Below, piece after piece: positions 1 through 8,717 of a stretch of 63,095 nucleotides of DNA. Below the pieces are notes generated by a model that was given only the letters and a program-made list of their open reading frames with translations, did no database searches and was not told the origin of the DNA. The stretch comes from Pseudomonadota bacterium. Lineage in GTDB: Bacteria; Pseudomonadota; Alphaproteobacteria; Rhizobiales; Xanthobacteraceae. The stretch spans positions 1 to 63,095 of the forward strand of contig JAFECJ010000023.1 of NCBI GenBank assembly GCA_018242205.1, written 5' to 3'. The position numbers were made by a program, and so were the translations under genes. How positions within the stretch are numbered: the stretch's first letter is position 1; each line of letters starts with the position of its first letter.

Positions 1-222
1 CGTACACAGGGCTGCGGGGCTGTTCGGGCCCCGGCGTTCCGCGCGCCCTCGTTTTGGGGGCGCAGGCTGGGAATGCGACTTGAGAAGACGGCCTGCCCGA
101 GGCCGACCAAACAATACGGGCGATGACGCGTGTCTGCTTCTTTTCTCAGCCGGCGAAGGCACCACCAAACGCAAAAGCCGGAGCCTTCGCCCCGGCCTTC
201 GCCATCCCGAATTCGCCGCCGC

Positions 223-711
223 TCAGCCGCGAAACGCCCGCTTGTCGCGGCGGCGGTCACTGGCCGGCTGGAAGGCGACCCGGCAATGGAAGCTGCAATA
301 GGGCTGATCCTCGGCGGCTTCACCGCCGCAGAAAAAGAAATCCGGGCTCGACGGATCGCCCACCGGCCAGTGGCAGGTACGCTCATTGAGCTGCAGCAGC
401 GTCTTGCGCTGCTCGACCGGGATTTCCAGCAGTTCCGGTTCTGGTTCGGCCTCGTAGTCGTAGGCGAGCGCGGTATTGCCGCGCACCTGCGGCCGCTGCA
501 CCCGGATCATGTGGCCGGAGGTGCGGGCCTTGCGCGGACGCGGCGCCGTGGTCGATGGGCTCTTGGCGCGGCCCGACAGGCCGAGCCGGTGCACCTTGCC
601 GATCACCGCATTCCGGGTAATTCCGCCCAGTTCAGCCGCGATCTGGCTGGCCGACAGGCCGTCCGACCACAACTTCTTCAAGAGTTCGACCCTCTCGTCG
701 GTCCAGCTCAT
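223..711 (-). CDS. gcrA: GcrA cell cycle regulator
   Basis: GcrA is a sigma-70-associated transcription factor of alphaproteobacteria. It acts with the CcrM DNA methyltransferase and favours promoters carrying methylated GANTC. The 162-residue protein opens with the family hallmark MSWTDERVELLKKLW and an HTH containing GITRNAVIGKVHRLGLSGR (about residues 1-48). A basic Pro-rich linker follows, then a C-terminal Cys-rich segment (CHWP, FFCGG, YCSFHC). I start it at the ATG at 711, because the 19 extra upstream codons (to 768) do not resemble GcrA. Five GANTC sites lie upstream between 745 and 968, suggesting methylation-sensitive expression of gcrA or of the divergent argD. Identification is very secure. 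Confidence 0.96.
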   Translation of the reverse strand: MSWTDERVELLKKLWSDGLSASQIAAELGGITRNAVIGKVHRLGLSGRAKSPSTTAPRPRKARTSGHMIRVQRPQVRGNTALAYDYEAEPEPELLEIPVEQRKTLLQLNERTCHWPVGDPSSPDFFFCGGEAAEDQPYCSFHCRVAFQPASDRRRDKRAFRG

Positions 712-744
712 TGGGCGTTCCCCTCGGCGTCCAAGCTTCAGATA

Positions 745-968
745 GAATCCATCCCCTTCGTCCGACACGGGTTTTCGTGCCCGAACGTGTTACGCTTCAG
801 GGATGAACCAGAATTTGGCGGCGATACGCACGATATGTCGTACCGCCTGACCAAAAAACTACACTATGGGTTGACTCTCTCGCAAGCTTTTGCAACCGGC
901 CAAAGCCCATCTACCAACAGGTTTTCCTTTAGAATCCGCAGTTGCGGTGAAATTGAGTCGGCCGAATC
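745..968. promoter_or_regulatory. cluster of five GANTC (CcrM) sites between gcrA and argD
   Basis: GANTC occurs at 745-749, 873-877, 932-936, 955-959 and 964-968. About one would be expected by chance in 224 bp. CcrM methylates GANTC, and GcrA-dependent promoters usually carry such sites close to the core promoter. The last two sites lie just upstream of the argD -35 box, and the first is 34 bp upstream of the gcrA ATG. The sites are seen directly; the regulatory role is inferred. I find no gene in 712-1231. Confidence 0.5.
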
Positions 969-983
969 GGTTCCCCCCTTCGG

Positions 984-1011
984 TTGACTTGGGGCCGACC
1001 TGGCCTAAAAT
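984..1011 (+). promoter_or_regulatory. sigma-70 promoter of argD
   Basis: TTGACT (984-989) and TAAAAT (1006-1011) are separated by 16 bp, a good housekeeping-type promoter reading toward argD. Transcription would begin near 1018, giving a leader of about 214 nt. A GAATC CcrM site (964-968) ends 15 bp before the -35 box. Confidence 0.6.
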
Positions 1012-1018
1012 AACTCAA

Positions 1019-1040
1019 GTGCCGCCCGGCGAGGCGGCAC
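1019..1040 (+). other. 5' leader hairpin of the argD transcript
   Basis: A perfect 8-bp stem (GTGCCGCC/GGCGGCAC, loop of 6) sits at the predicted 5' end of the argD mRNA and is followed by GTTTCGTTT. It could protect the 5' end or act as a weak early terminator. The rest of the leader (1041-1231) has only small local inverted repeats, and I recognise no riboswitch class in it. Confidence 0.4.
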
Positions 1041-1231
1041 GTTTCGTTTCGGGCGCATCGAGCCGGGAAAACGCTTCTCCCAAAGGATCTTGGCCATCGG
1101 GCCATCCGGCGGCGGGGTCTTCGGCGAAGATCTTGAACCGTCTCGGCAATTGTCCGGGATCGGTATTGTTTTCCCGTTCGCTGCGCGTCGGGCGTCGTGA
1201 ATTTCGTTTCGTCAAAGACAAGAGACTGGCC

Positions 1232-2452
1232 GTGAGCTCGCATCTGTTGCCGACCTATGCCCGTGTCGACCTCGCTTTTGAGCGGGGCGAAGGTGTTTGG
1301 CTGACCGCGACCAACGGCAAGCGCTATCTCGACTTCACCTCCGGCGTCGCCGTCAACGCGCTCGGCCACGCGCATCCGCATATGGTGGAGGCGATCACCG
1401 CGCAGGCCGGCAAGCTCTGGCACACCTCGAACCTGTACCGCATTCCGGAAGGCGAGCGGCTGGCCGAACGGCTCTGCAATCTCAGCTTCGCCGATTACGT
1501 GTTCTTCCAGAACTCCGGCACCGAGGCGATGGAGTGCTGCATCAAGATGGCGCGGAAATACCAGTACGCCTCCGGCAAGCCGGAGCGGAACCGCATCATC
1601 ACCTTCGAAGGCGCGTTCCACGGCCGCACGCTGGCCGCGCTGTCGGCGACCGGCAACAAGAAGTATCTGGAGGGCTTCGGCCCCAACATGCCGGGCTTCG
1701 ACCAGTTGCCGTTCGGCGACATCGAACTCGTCAAGAAGGCGATCACGCCCGAGACCGCCGCCATCATCACCGAGCCGGTGATGGGCGAGGGCGGCGTGCG
1801 CGTCGTCTCGCATGAGTTTTTGCGCGCACTGCGAAAGTTGTGCGACGACAACGGTCTGCTGCTGATCTTCGACGAAGTGCAGACCGGCATCGGCCGCACC
1901 GGCGACCTGTTCGCCTATCAGCACACCGGCGTGACGCCCGACATCATGGGGCTCGCCAAGGCGCTCGGCGGCGGCTTCCCGATCGGTGCATGTCTTGCCA
2001 CCGCGGAAGCGGCCAAGGGCATGACGCCGGGCACGCACGGCTCGACCTTCGGCGGCAACCAGCTCGCCATGGCTGCGGCCAATGCCGTGCTCGACATCGT
2101 CGCCGACAAGGCGTTCCTCGACGACGTCAAGCGCAAGGGCCTGTTGTTCAAGCAGCGGCTCGCCGAGATCCGCGATCGCTATCCGTCGGTGATCGCCGAG
2201 GTGCGCGGCGAGGGCCTGCTGATGGGCCTGCGCATGGTGCCGCCGGTCGGCGAAATGGTCGACGAATTGCGCAATGAAGAGATGATCGCGGTGGCTGCCG
2301 GCGACAATGTCGTGCGTCTTCTGCCGCCGCTCATCATCAACGACGAAGAGATCGGCGAGGCGATCAAGCGTATCGAACGCGCCTGCGGTAAGCTCGCCCA
2401 CGCGCATCCGCGGCATACCGACCCGACGGTCAAGCAGGGGGCGGTCGCATGA
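1232..2452 (+). CDS. argD: acetylornithine transaminase
   Basis: PLP-dependent class III aminotransferase that converts N-acetylglutamate semialdehyde to N-acetylornithine in arginine synthesis, cytosolic. The 406-residue protein shows the family pattern: [20 protein letters not shown] at the N-terminus, [17 protein letters not shown] (phosphate-binding region), [12 protein letters not shown] (Asp contacting the PLP ring nitrogen) and [15 protein letters not shown], which carries the Schiff-base Lys. The start is GTG 1232. The frame stays open back to 890, but those codons have no family similarity and lie upstream of or within the promoter and leader. The stop overlaps the argF start (ATGA), so the two genes are translationally coupled. 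Confidence 0.95.
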   Translation: MSSHLLPTYARVDLAFERGEGVWLTATNGKRYLDFTSGVAVNALGHAHPHMVEAITAQAGKLWHTSNLYRIPEGERLAERLCNLSFADYVFFQNSGTEAMECCIKMARKYQYASGKPERNRIITFEGAFHGRTLAALSATGNKKYLEGFGPNMPGFDQLPFGDIELVKKAITPETAAIITEPVMGEGGVRVVSHEFLRALRKLCDDNGLLLIFDEVQTGIGRTGDLFAYQHTGVTPDIMGLAKALGGGFPIGACLATAEAAKGMTPGTHGSTFGGNQLAMAAANAVLDIVADKAFLDDVKRKGLLFKQRLAEIRDRYPSVIAEVRGEGLLMGLRMVPPVGEMVDELRNEEMIAVAAGDNVVRLLPPLIINDEEIGEAIKRIERACGKLAHAHPRHTDPTVKQGAVA

Positions 2453-3375
2453 GCGGCGAAATCCGGCATTTTCTCGATCTCACCGACATCCCGAAGCCGA
2501 CGCTGAAGGAGATGATCACGCACAGCCGTCAGATGAAGGCGGCGCAGAAGCGCGGCGAGGGGCCGAAGCCGCTCGAAGGCAAGACCCTGGCGATGATCTT
2601 CGACAAGCCGTCGACGCGCACCCGCGTGTCGTTCGATGTCGGCATGCGCCAGCTTGGCGGCGAAGCCATCATGCTGACGTCGCAGGAAATGCAGCTCGGT
2701 CGCGGCGAGACTTTGGCCGATACCGCGCGCGTGCTGTCGCGCTTCGTCGATGCCATCATGATCCGCACGCTCGATCACGAGTCGGTCGCCGAGATCGCGA
2801 AATACGCAACCGTGCCGGTGATCAACGGCCTGACGCGCCGCTCGCATCCCTGCCAGGTGCTGGCCGACGTCATGACCTTCGAGGAGCATCGCGGGCCGAT
2901 CACCGGGCGCACCATCGCCTGGACTGGCGACGCCAACAACGTGCTCGCCTCGCTGATGCACGCCGCCGAGCGTTTCGATTTCGAATTGCGTGTCGCTTGT
3001 CCGGCGGAACTGAAGCCGAAGAAATGGCTGATGGACTGGGTCAAGACCTCAGGCGCCAAGATCAAGGTCGGCGACGATCCGGAAGCCGCAGTCGAAGGCG
3101 CCGATTGCGTGTTCACCGACACCTGGGTGTCGATGGGCGATCGCGAGGCGCAGCACCGGCACAATGTGCTCAAGCCCTATCAGGTCAACGCCGCTCTGAT
3201 GGCCAAGGCCAAGCCGGATGCGCTGTTCATGCACTGCCTGCCGGCGCATCGCGGCGAGGAAGTTACCGACGAGGTGATGGACGGGCCGCAGTCGGTGGTG
3301 TTCGACGAGGCCGAGAACCGCCTGCATGCCCAGAAGGGTCTGCTCGCCTGGTGCCTGCACGCCGAAGACGCGTGA
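2449..3375 (+). CDS. argF: ornithine carbamoyltransferase
   Basis: Transfers the carbamoyl group of carbamoyl phosphate to ornithine, giving citrulline in arginine synthesis. At 308 residues it has normal family length. The carbamoyl-phosphate loop [11 protein letters not shown], the HPCQVLAD motif and the [12 protein letters not shown] motif holding the catalytic Cys are all present. The start overlaps the argD stop by four bases, so the two form one operon driven by the promoter at 984-1011. A REP-like palindromic element follows directly. Confidence 0.97.
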   Translation: MSGEIRHFLDLTDIPKPTLKEMITHSRQMKAAQKRGEGPKPLEGKTLAMIFDKPSTRTRVSFDVGMRQLGGEAIMLTSQEMQLGRGETLADTARVLSRFVDAIMIRTLDHESVAEIAKYATVPVINGLTRRSHPCQVLADVMTFEEHRGPITGRTIAWTGDANNVLASLMHAAERFDFELRVACPAELKPKKWLMDWVKTSGAKIKVGDDPEAAVEGADCVFTDTWVSMGDREAQHRHNVLKPYQVNAALMAKAKPDALFMHCLPAHRGEEVTDEVMDGPQSVVFDEAENRLHAQKGLLAWCLHAEDA

Positions 3376-3411
3376 GGTCTTGTAAGCGCAGGCGCTGCCG
3401 CAGCCTGAGTG

Positions 3412-3530
3412 CTCCCTCTCCCCTTGGGGGAGAGGGTTGGGGTGAGGGGGAAAGTGAGCCTGATGGTTTGTAACCCCTCACCCGGATTGCTTCGCAATCC
3501 GACCTCTCCCTATGGGGGAGGTGAAGCCGG
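3412..3530. repeat. REP-like multi-hairpin intergenic element
   Basis: A compact block of nested inverted repeats. CCCTCTCCCC/GGGGAGAGGG (3414-3436) forms a 10-bp stem with a 3-nt loop. GGGTGAGGGG pairs at distance with CCCCTCACCC. CGGATTGC/GCAATCCG (3483-3501) forms an 8-bp stem, and CCTCTCCC/GGGGGAGG closes the block. Elements of this composition recur in Rhizobiales intergenic regions. It may end or stabilise the argDF transcript. No coding role is seen. Confidence 0.7.
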
Positions 3531-3566
3531 CCTCGCAATTTCGCGTCCGATCGCTACATAACCCGC

Positions 3567-4586
3567 ATGACCGATCCGATGACCCATTCGTCCGATATCT
3601 CCGTCCCCACCCGTGCACCGTCGGCCGCCTCGGTCGATGACGCGGTGACGCCGTTCGAGGTGGCGAGCCTCGATTTGCGCGGCCGTCTGGTCCGTCTTGG
3701 CCCGATGGTCGACGAGATCCTGTCGAAGCACGCTTATCCGGCGCCGGTCGCCAAGCTGCTGGGCGAGGCGATCGTGCTGACCGTCATGCTCGGCTCATCG
3801 CTCAAGATGGACGGCCGGTTCATCCTGCAGACCCAGACCGACGGGCCGGTCGGCTTGCTGGTCGTCGATTACACCACGCCCGGTCAGGTGCGGGCCTGCG
3901 CCCGGTTTGGCGTCCCCGGCGTCGAAGCGCTGGTCGCGGCGGGCGAGGCGACCTCCGCCAATCTGCTCGGCAAGGGCCATCTCGCCATGACCATCGATCA
4001 GGGCGAAAACACGCAGCGCTATCAGGGTCTGGTCGCGCTCGACGGCGCCTCGCTCGAAGACGCCGCGCACGAATACTTCCTGCGCTCCGAACAGATCCCG
4101 ACCCGCGTGCGGCTCGCGGTCGCCGAAGAGTTGACGCCGGGCTCCGGCGCCGACAGTCATCGCTGGCGCGCCGGCGGCGTCATGCTGCAGTTCCTGCCGA
4201 AGTCGCAGGAGCGCGCGCAGACCGATCTGCATCCCGGAGACGTGCCCGACGGTCATGAAGTCGCGCCGGTCATCGAGGACGATGCCTGGGTGCAGGGCCG
4301 GGCGCTGCTCGAGACCGTCGAGGACATCGAACTGATCGATCCCGAACTGTCGAGCGAACGGCTCGCCTACCGGCTGTTCCACGAGCCGGGCGTGCGCGTC
4401 TTCAACGCGGTGGAGGTCAAGGCGCAGTGCTCGTGCTCGCGCGATGCCGTTGAAGCGATGCTGAAGAGCTTCTCGCAGGACGACCGCGACCACATGGTCG
4501 AGGACGGCCGCATCTCGGTGACCTGCGAATTCTGCAATTCGAATTACGTGTTCCAGCCGGAAGACGTCGGCGCCAACGTGAATTAA
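3567..4586 (+). CDS. hslO: Hsp33 redox-regulated holdase chaperone
   Basis: Cytosolic chaperone activated by oxidation of a zinc-binding cysteine cluster; it holds unfolding proteins during oxidative stress. The 339-residue protein carries the C-terminal zinc ligands C288, C290 (CSCS) and C320, C323 (CEFC), the spacing expected for Hsp33. The N-terminal region (about 28-275) matches the substrate-binding domain (SLDLRGRLVRLGPMVDEIL). The first 25 residues are a poorly conserved extension, so an internal ATG at 3579 is a possible alternative start. It follows the argF repeat element and appears to be monocistronic. Confidence 0.95.
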   Translation: MTDPMTHSSDISVPTRAPSAASVDDAVTPFEVASLDLRGRLVRLGPMVDEILSKHAYPAPVAKLLGEAIVLTVMLGSSLKMDGRFILQTQTDGPVGLLVVDYTTPGQVRACARFGVPGVEALVAAGEATSANLLGKGHLAMTIDQGENTQRYQGLVALDGASLEDAAHEYFLRSEQIPTRVRLAVAEELTPGSGADSHRWRAGGVMLQFLPKSQERAQTDLHPGDVPDGHEVAPVIEDDAWVQGRALLETVEDIELIDPELSSERLAYRLFHEPGVRVFNAVEVKAQCSCSRDAVEAMLKSFSQDDRDHMVEDGRISVTCEFCNSNYVFQPEDVGANVN

Positions 4587-4642
4587 CGCTGCGCGCGCAT
4601 TAACCTTGCGCGCCACCGCGTAACACGGCCCGACTCTCTGCC

Positions 4643-5374
4643 ATGAATGTCGGGACCAACATGGCGATCCGGATTGCGTTGCTCGCGATGGCGTTGATGG
4701 CGGCGCCGTCTCTCGCCTTCGCGCAATCCTGTCCGGCGCCGCTCGCGCAAGCGCGCCACCTTGTGCTGGTCACGCCCGACACCATGACGAGCCGCACCGC
4801 GACCTTACGGCGTTACACGCGCGCGTCGCCGGCCGCGCCCTGGCAGGCCGACGGCGGACCGGTCAGCGCGCTCATCGGACGCAGTGGCACGGCGTGGTCG
4901 CACGCCTTTCGCGCTTTCGCGGCGGCCGGCGAACCGATCAAAGTCGATGGCGACAGGCGCACGCCGGCGGGATTCTACGCGATCGGCCGCAGCTTCGGTT
5001 TCGCAGCCGTGAAGCGCGCGCATTATCTTCACATCGAAGAAGGCACGACCTGCGTCGACGACGCGGCGTCGGCGGCCTACAACACCATCTCGACGCGGGC
5101 GCGCGTCGGCTGGCAGGTGCATGGCGAGAACATGTGGCGCGTGCCGGAATATCGCCGCGGCCTGCTGGTCGAATATCCGACCGACCGCGCGGCGAAGGGC
5201 GGCTCCTGCATCTTCATTCACATCCGCAATCCGAGCGCGACCGGCACCGCCGGCTGCGTGGCGCTGGCCGAGCCCGAGGTTGCGCGTTTACAGAATTTTT
5301 CCGCGGCCGGCGCGGTGCTGGCCATCGTGCCGCGGCCGGCGCTCGGGCGTTTTGCCGGCTGCCTGCCGAAGTAA
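4643..5374 (+). CDS. exported L,D-transpeptidase-family (YkuD) protein
   Basis: Probably a periplasmic peptidoglycan-modifying enzyme of the L,D-transpeptidase catalytic-domain family (short COG3786-type). It has a signal peptide (AIRIALLAMALMAAPSLAFAQS). The C-terminal half shows DGDRRTPAGFY, WQVHGEN and IFIHIRN...GTAGCVAL, in which the His and Cys are the expected catalytic pair. Length is 243 residues from ATG 4643; ATG 4661 gives a more compact signal peptide and may be the true start. A terminal Cys (RFAGCLPK) could make a disulfide with an earlier Cys. The family is clear; the exact substrate is not. Confidence 0.82.
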   Translation: MNVGTNMAIRIALLAMALMAAPSLAFAQSCPAPLAQARHLVLVTPDTMTSRTATLRRYTRASPAAPWQADGGPVSALIGRSGTAWSHAFRAFAAAGEPIKVDGDRRTPAGFYAIGRSFGFAAVKRAHYLHIEEGTTCVDDAASAAYNTISTRARVGWQVHGENMWRVPEYRRGLLVEYPTDRAAKGGSCIFIHIRNPSATGTAGCVALAEPEVARLQNFSAAGAVLAIVPRPALGRFAGCLPK

Positions 5375-5382
5375 CCGAGGCG

Positions 5383-5775
5383 TCAATTCAGGACGCGGCC
5401 CTTGCCCGGCAGGTCGAGCGAAAACAGCGGGATCTCGATATCGAAGCCGCGGCCGTCCGCGGTGATCATGCCGTAGGTGCCTTCCATAAAGCCGGACGGT
5501 GTCGGCAGCGGCACGCCGCTGGTGTATTCGAACGATTCCCCCGGCTTCAGTATCGGTTCCTCACCGACCACGCCCGCGCCCTTGACTTCCTGCAGTCGCC
5601 CCATCGCATCGGTGATGCGCCAGTGCCGGGTTTTGAGCTGGACGGTCTCTTCGCCGCGATTGACGATGTCGATCGTATACGCCCAGAAGTAATAACCGCT
5701 GGCCGGCGACGAACGCTCGGAAAGATACCGGGGCTTCACCGTGACTTCGATCTTGCGGGTAACGGCACGGTACAT
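5383..5775 (-). CDS. apaG: ApaG domain protein
   Basis: Small beta-sandwich ApaG protein, linked genetically to Co2+/Mg2+ resistance; its biochemical role is not settled. The 130 residues cover the whole family: YFWAYTIDIVNRGEETVQLKTRHWRITDA in the core and the GVVGEEP, F.YTSG and GTYGM motifs in the second half. It is convergent with the preceding transpeptidase gene, with only 8 bp between the two stops. Confidence 0.95.
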   Translation of the reverse strand: MYRAVTRKIEVTVKPRYLSERSSPASGYYFWAYTIDIVNRGEETVQLKTRHWRITDAMGRLQEVKGAGVVGEEPILKPGESFEYTSGVPLPTPSGFMEGTYGMITADGRGFDIEIPLFSLDLPGKGRVLN

Positions 5776-5866
5776 CTATATGCCTTAATCCTATGCGACG
5801 CGACCGCGGCCGGCCCGAATTGGTATCCAATTATGGCCGAAGCGGTGCAGGAAAGAAAAGCCGTCC

Positions 5867-7039
5867 ATGGTGCCGATCTCGACTGAACGCGACTTGCGCC
5901 TGGATCTTTTCCGCGGCCTCGCGCTCTGGCTGATCTTCCTCGACCATATCCCGTCCAACGCGGTGAGCTGGGTCACCATCCGCAATTACGGCTTCTCCGA
6001 CGCCACCGAAATCTTTGTCTTCATTTCCGGCTACACGGTCGCCTTCGTGTACGGCCGGTCAATGTATCACAACGGCTTTCTCATCGCCGCGGCAAGGGTG
6101 CTCAAACGCGCTTGGCAGATTTACGTCGCCCACATCTTCCTGTTCGCGATCTATCTCGCCGAGATTTCCTACATCGCTCATTCCTTCGAGAACCCGCTCT
6201 ATTCCGAAGAAATGGGCGTGCTGAATTTTCTCAACAATCCGGACGTCACGATCATCCAGGCGATGCTCCTGAAATTCAAGCCGGTGAACATGGACGTGCT
6301 GCCGCTTTACATCATTCTTCTGCTCGGTTTTGCGCCGTTCCTGTGGTTGCTGATGCGGTCGTCGACAACTGCGCTCCTGGCGTCCGGCGCGATCTATTCG
6401 CTGTCCTGGCTGTTCGGCTGGAACCTGCCGGCCTGGCCGAAAGGCGTTTGGGTGTTCAACCCCTTCGCCTGGCAGTTCCTGTTCATCTTCGGCGCGTGGT
6501 GCGCGCTCGGCGGCGCGGCGCGGCTGTCGCGGGCGATCAATTCGCCGATCACATTGGTGCTTGCCGCGCTCTATTTGCTGTTCGCCTTCGCCATCGCGAT
6601 GACCTGGCACATTCCGGGGCTCGGCGCCTACGTGCCGAAATTCGTCGGCGACCTCATTTATCCGATCGACAAGACCAATCTCGACGTGTTGCGTATCCTG
6701 CACTTCCTGGCGCTCGCGGTGATCACGGTGCGGCTGGTGCCGCGCGATTGGCCGGCGCTGAAATCGCCCTGGTTCAAGCCGGCGATCCTGTGTGGCGCGC
6801 ATTCGCTCGGCATCTTCTGTCTCGGCGTGTTCCTGTCCTTTGCCGGCCATTTCGTCTTCACCGAGATATCGGACCGGATGCCGGTTCAGGTTCTTGTCAG
6901 CATCGCCGGAATTGCGATCATGGCCGGCACGGCCTGGCTGATTTCGTGGTACAAGATCATCGAGCGTCAGGGGTCCGGATCGGGGTCCGGTTCCAGGGCG
7001 CAGGCTGCCAAGCCCAGCTTGGCCGGGGGCGATACATGA
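5867..7039 (+). CDS. opgC: OpgC-family membrane acyltransferase
   Basis: Integral membrane protein of the OpgC family, related to acyltransferase 3. Members succinylate osmoregulated periplasmic glucans or modify other exported glycans. The 390-residue protein begins with the family signature ERDLRLDLFRGLALWLIFLDH and NYGFSDATEIFVFISG, followed by about ten hydrophobic segments ending near residue 365. The C-terminal tail is short and Gly/Ser-rich. The stop overlaps the start of an SGNH-hydrolase-like gene (ATGA), and a second SGNH gene follows. This suggests that acyl transfer and acyl-ester handling of one polysaccharide are encoded together. The natural substrate is not visible from sequence. 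Confidence 0.88.
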   Translation: MVPISTERDLRLDLFRGLALWLIFLDHIPSNAVSWVTIRNYGFSDATEIFVFISGYTVAFVYGRSMYHNGFLIAAARVLKRAWQIYVAHIFLFAIYLAEISYIAHSFENPLYSEEMGVLNFLNNPDVTIIQAMLLKFKPVNMDVLPLYIILLLGFAPFLWLLMRSSTTALLASGAIYSLSWLFGWNLPAWPKGVWVFNPFAWQFLFIFGAWCALGGAARLSRAINSPITLVLAALYLLFAFAIAMTWHIPGLGAYVPKFVGDLIYPIDKTNLDVLRILHFLALAVITVRLVPRDWPALKSPWFKPAILCGAHSLGIFCLGVFLSFAGHFVFTEISDRMPVQVLVSIAGIAIMAGTAWLISWYKIIERQGSGSGSGSRAQAAKPSLAGGDT

Positions 7040-7815
7040 CGTGGCGGGGGCCATTCGGGCGGGGCATGCCGGTATCCGCATGCCTAGCAGCGCTGTTTCT
7101 CGGTTTGGCTGCTCCCGCCAGCGCGGGCGATGCGGCCGAATGCAGCGTCGACGGCGGCCCCTTCTCCATCGCCTTTCCGCTTGAACACGTCAAAAAAGCA
7201 ATAGCCGACAAGTCGTTGTCGATCCTCGTGGTCGGCGCGGGCTCGTCGCAATTGCCGGGGCAGAACGGCGCCGCGGAATCCTATCCGGCCCGGTTGCAGC
7301 AGGCGCTGACCCGCAGACTGCCCGGCGTGCAGGTGTCCGTGGCGACCGACGTGAAGTCGCGCCGCACCGCGGCCGACATGGTCAAAACCTTGCCGGCGCA
7401 GCTCGCTGCGACGCGTCCCGCCTTGATGCTCTGGCAGACGGCGACGGTTGACGCCATGCAGGCCGTCGACCCCGACCAGTTCAGTCAGGCCCTCGACAGC
7501 GGCATCCGCAAGGCACGCGCAGCGGGTGCTGACGTGATGTTTATAAACCCGCAGTATAGTCCGCGCACCGAGTCGATGATCGCCCTGGGCATCTATGTCG
7601 AGAACATGCGCTGGGTTGCAGTGCAGCAGGAGGTTCCGGTTTTCGATCGGTTTAGCCTGATGAAAGCATGGTCCGACCAGGGAACGTTTGACTTCTATTC
7701 GGCGACGAGGAAACTTGATATGGCTATGCGGGTGCACGACTGTATCGGAAGGATGTTGGCCGACCTCGTGCTTGAGGCGGCCAAGGCGGCTCCAGCGCCC
7801 GCCGACCACAAATAA
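7036..7815 (+). CDS. exported SGNH-fold protein with degraded active site
   Basis: A 259-residue secreted protein (signal peptide ending near APASAG) of the SGNH/GDSL hydrolase fold and a paralogue of the next gene. The block I Ser is kept (VGAGSSQLPG). The block III GTN motif, which helps form the oxyanion hole, is replaced by ATV (LWQTATVDAM). The block V Asp-x-x-His catalytic segment is replaced by RKLDMA, so the catalytic His appears lost. Either it uses different residues or it is a non-catalytic glycan-binding partner. It is translationally coupled to opgC (overlapping ATGA). The fold is fairly certain; activity is doubtful. Confidence 0.75.
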   Translation: MTWRGPFGRGMPVSACLAALFLGLAAPASAGDAAECSVDGGPFSIAFPLEHVKKAIADKSLSILVVGAGSSQLPGQNGAAESYPARLQQALTRRLPGVQVSVATDVKSRRTAADMVKTLPAQLAATRPALMLWQTATVDAMQAVDPDQFSQALDSGIRKARAAGADVMFINPQYSPRTESMIALGIYVENMRWVAVQQEVPVFDRFSLMKAWSDQGTFDFYSATRKLDMAMRVHDCIGRMLADLVLEAAKAAPAPADHK

Positions 7816-7848
7816 CAGGCCAGAAGCGACTGTCTTGGGGATGAATTC

Positions 7849-8649
7849 GTGACGCTCTTCGATCTAGCCGGCCGGGCGACGACATCGCTCGCCGCGGCAG
7901 TTGTTTTATTGGCCATTCCAGCCGTCGCGCTCGCCGACACGGGCAGGGTCCAGCCGCCCTGCAATACGCCGCGCGACCTGTTGCGTCTTGGCGGCACGCT
8001 CACGCATGTGGCGCAGAAGCTGGAGCGGCACGAGCCCATTACCATCGTCGCCATCGGCTCGTCGTCAACCGCTGGCGCTGGCGCCTCGTCGGCCGCCGCC
8101 AATTATCCAAACCGTCTGGCCGTGGAGCTTCGCCAGCAATTTCCGGCGCAGCCGTTCAACGTCATCAATCAAGGCGTCAACGGCGAAGAAGTGCCGGACA
8201 TGCTGCGCCGCTTCGACACCGCGGTGATCGCGCAGAAGCCGGACCTCGTGCTGTGGCAGCTCGGCACCAATTCATTGATCCGCGATCATCAGGTCAAGGA
8301 TCGCGGCGCCTCGATCCGCACCGGCCTGAACCGCATCCGCGCCGCCGGCGCCGACGTCATCCTGATCGATCCGCAATACGCGCCGAAGGTGATCGCCAAG
8401 CCGCTGGCGCCGCAGATGGTCGATTTCATCGCCGAGTTGTCGAAGCAGGAAGATGTCGGGCTGTTCCGCCGTTTCGAAGCGATGAAGCGCTGGAACCATG
8501 AAGACGGCTTGCCGTTCTCGGCCTTCACCATCGCCGATGGTCTGCACATGAACGACTGGGGCTATGCCTGCATGGCGCACAACCTCGGCATCGCCATTGC
8601 CGAAGCGGTGAAGTCGCCGGTTGTCGCGGCCCGCGCCGCCGCCCGATAG
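7849..8649 (+). CDS. exported SGNH/GDSL hydrolase, catalytically complete
   Basis: Periplasmic SGNH hydrolase of 266 residues with a signal peptide (about 1-29). Block I (AIGSSSTAG, nucleophile Ser), block III (LWQLGTN) and block V (DGLHMNDWG, Asp and His) are intact, so it should be an active esterase or acyltransferase on a small acyl ester or a glycan-linked acyl group. It begins at GTG 7849, 33 bp after its degenerate paralogue and downstream of opgC. It therefore probably belongs to one glycan O-acyl-modification operon that ends at the hairpin at 8679-8713. Confidence 0.82.
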   Translation: MTLFDLAGRATTSLAAAVVLLAIPAVALADTGRVQPPCNTPRDLLRLGGTLTHVAQKLERHEPITIVAIGSSSTAGAGASSAAANYPNRLAVELRQQFPAQPFNVINQGVNGEEVPDMLRRFDTAVIAQKPDLVLWQLGTNSLIRDHQVKDRGASIRTGLNRIRAAGADVILIDPQYAPKVIAKPLAPQMVDFIAELSKQEDVGLFRRFEAMKRWNHEDGLPFSAFTIADGLHMNDWGYACMAHNLGIAIAEAVKSPVVAARAAAR

Positions 8650-8678
8650 AGCCTGCGATAAAGTCAGCTGCAGTTGGT

Positions 8679-8713
8679 GACGGCCGGACATCGATCCGGC
8701 CGTCCACGTTTTT
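8679..8713 (+). terminator. terminator after the opgC-SGNH operon
   Basis: A 10-bp perfect stem GACGGCCGGA/TCCGGCCGTC with a 6-nt loop is followed by CACGTTTTT. It sits between the SGNH gene and the convergent metZ stop and may serve the plus-strand operon. Confidence 0.55.
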
Positions 8714-8717
8714 GGGC

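Noticed and set aside
1..222. Short plus-strand frames before gcrA and a 9-bp inverted repeat (GGCGAAGGC/GCCTTCGCC, 152-191)
   Set aside because: No recognisable protein, and the inverted repeat has a 22-nt loop and no T-run, so neither gene nor terminator is supported.
929..2416. 495-codon minus-strand frame opposite argD
   Set aside because: Antisense to a conserved enzyme; no family pattern, and it runs through the argD promoter.
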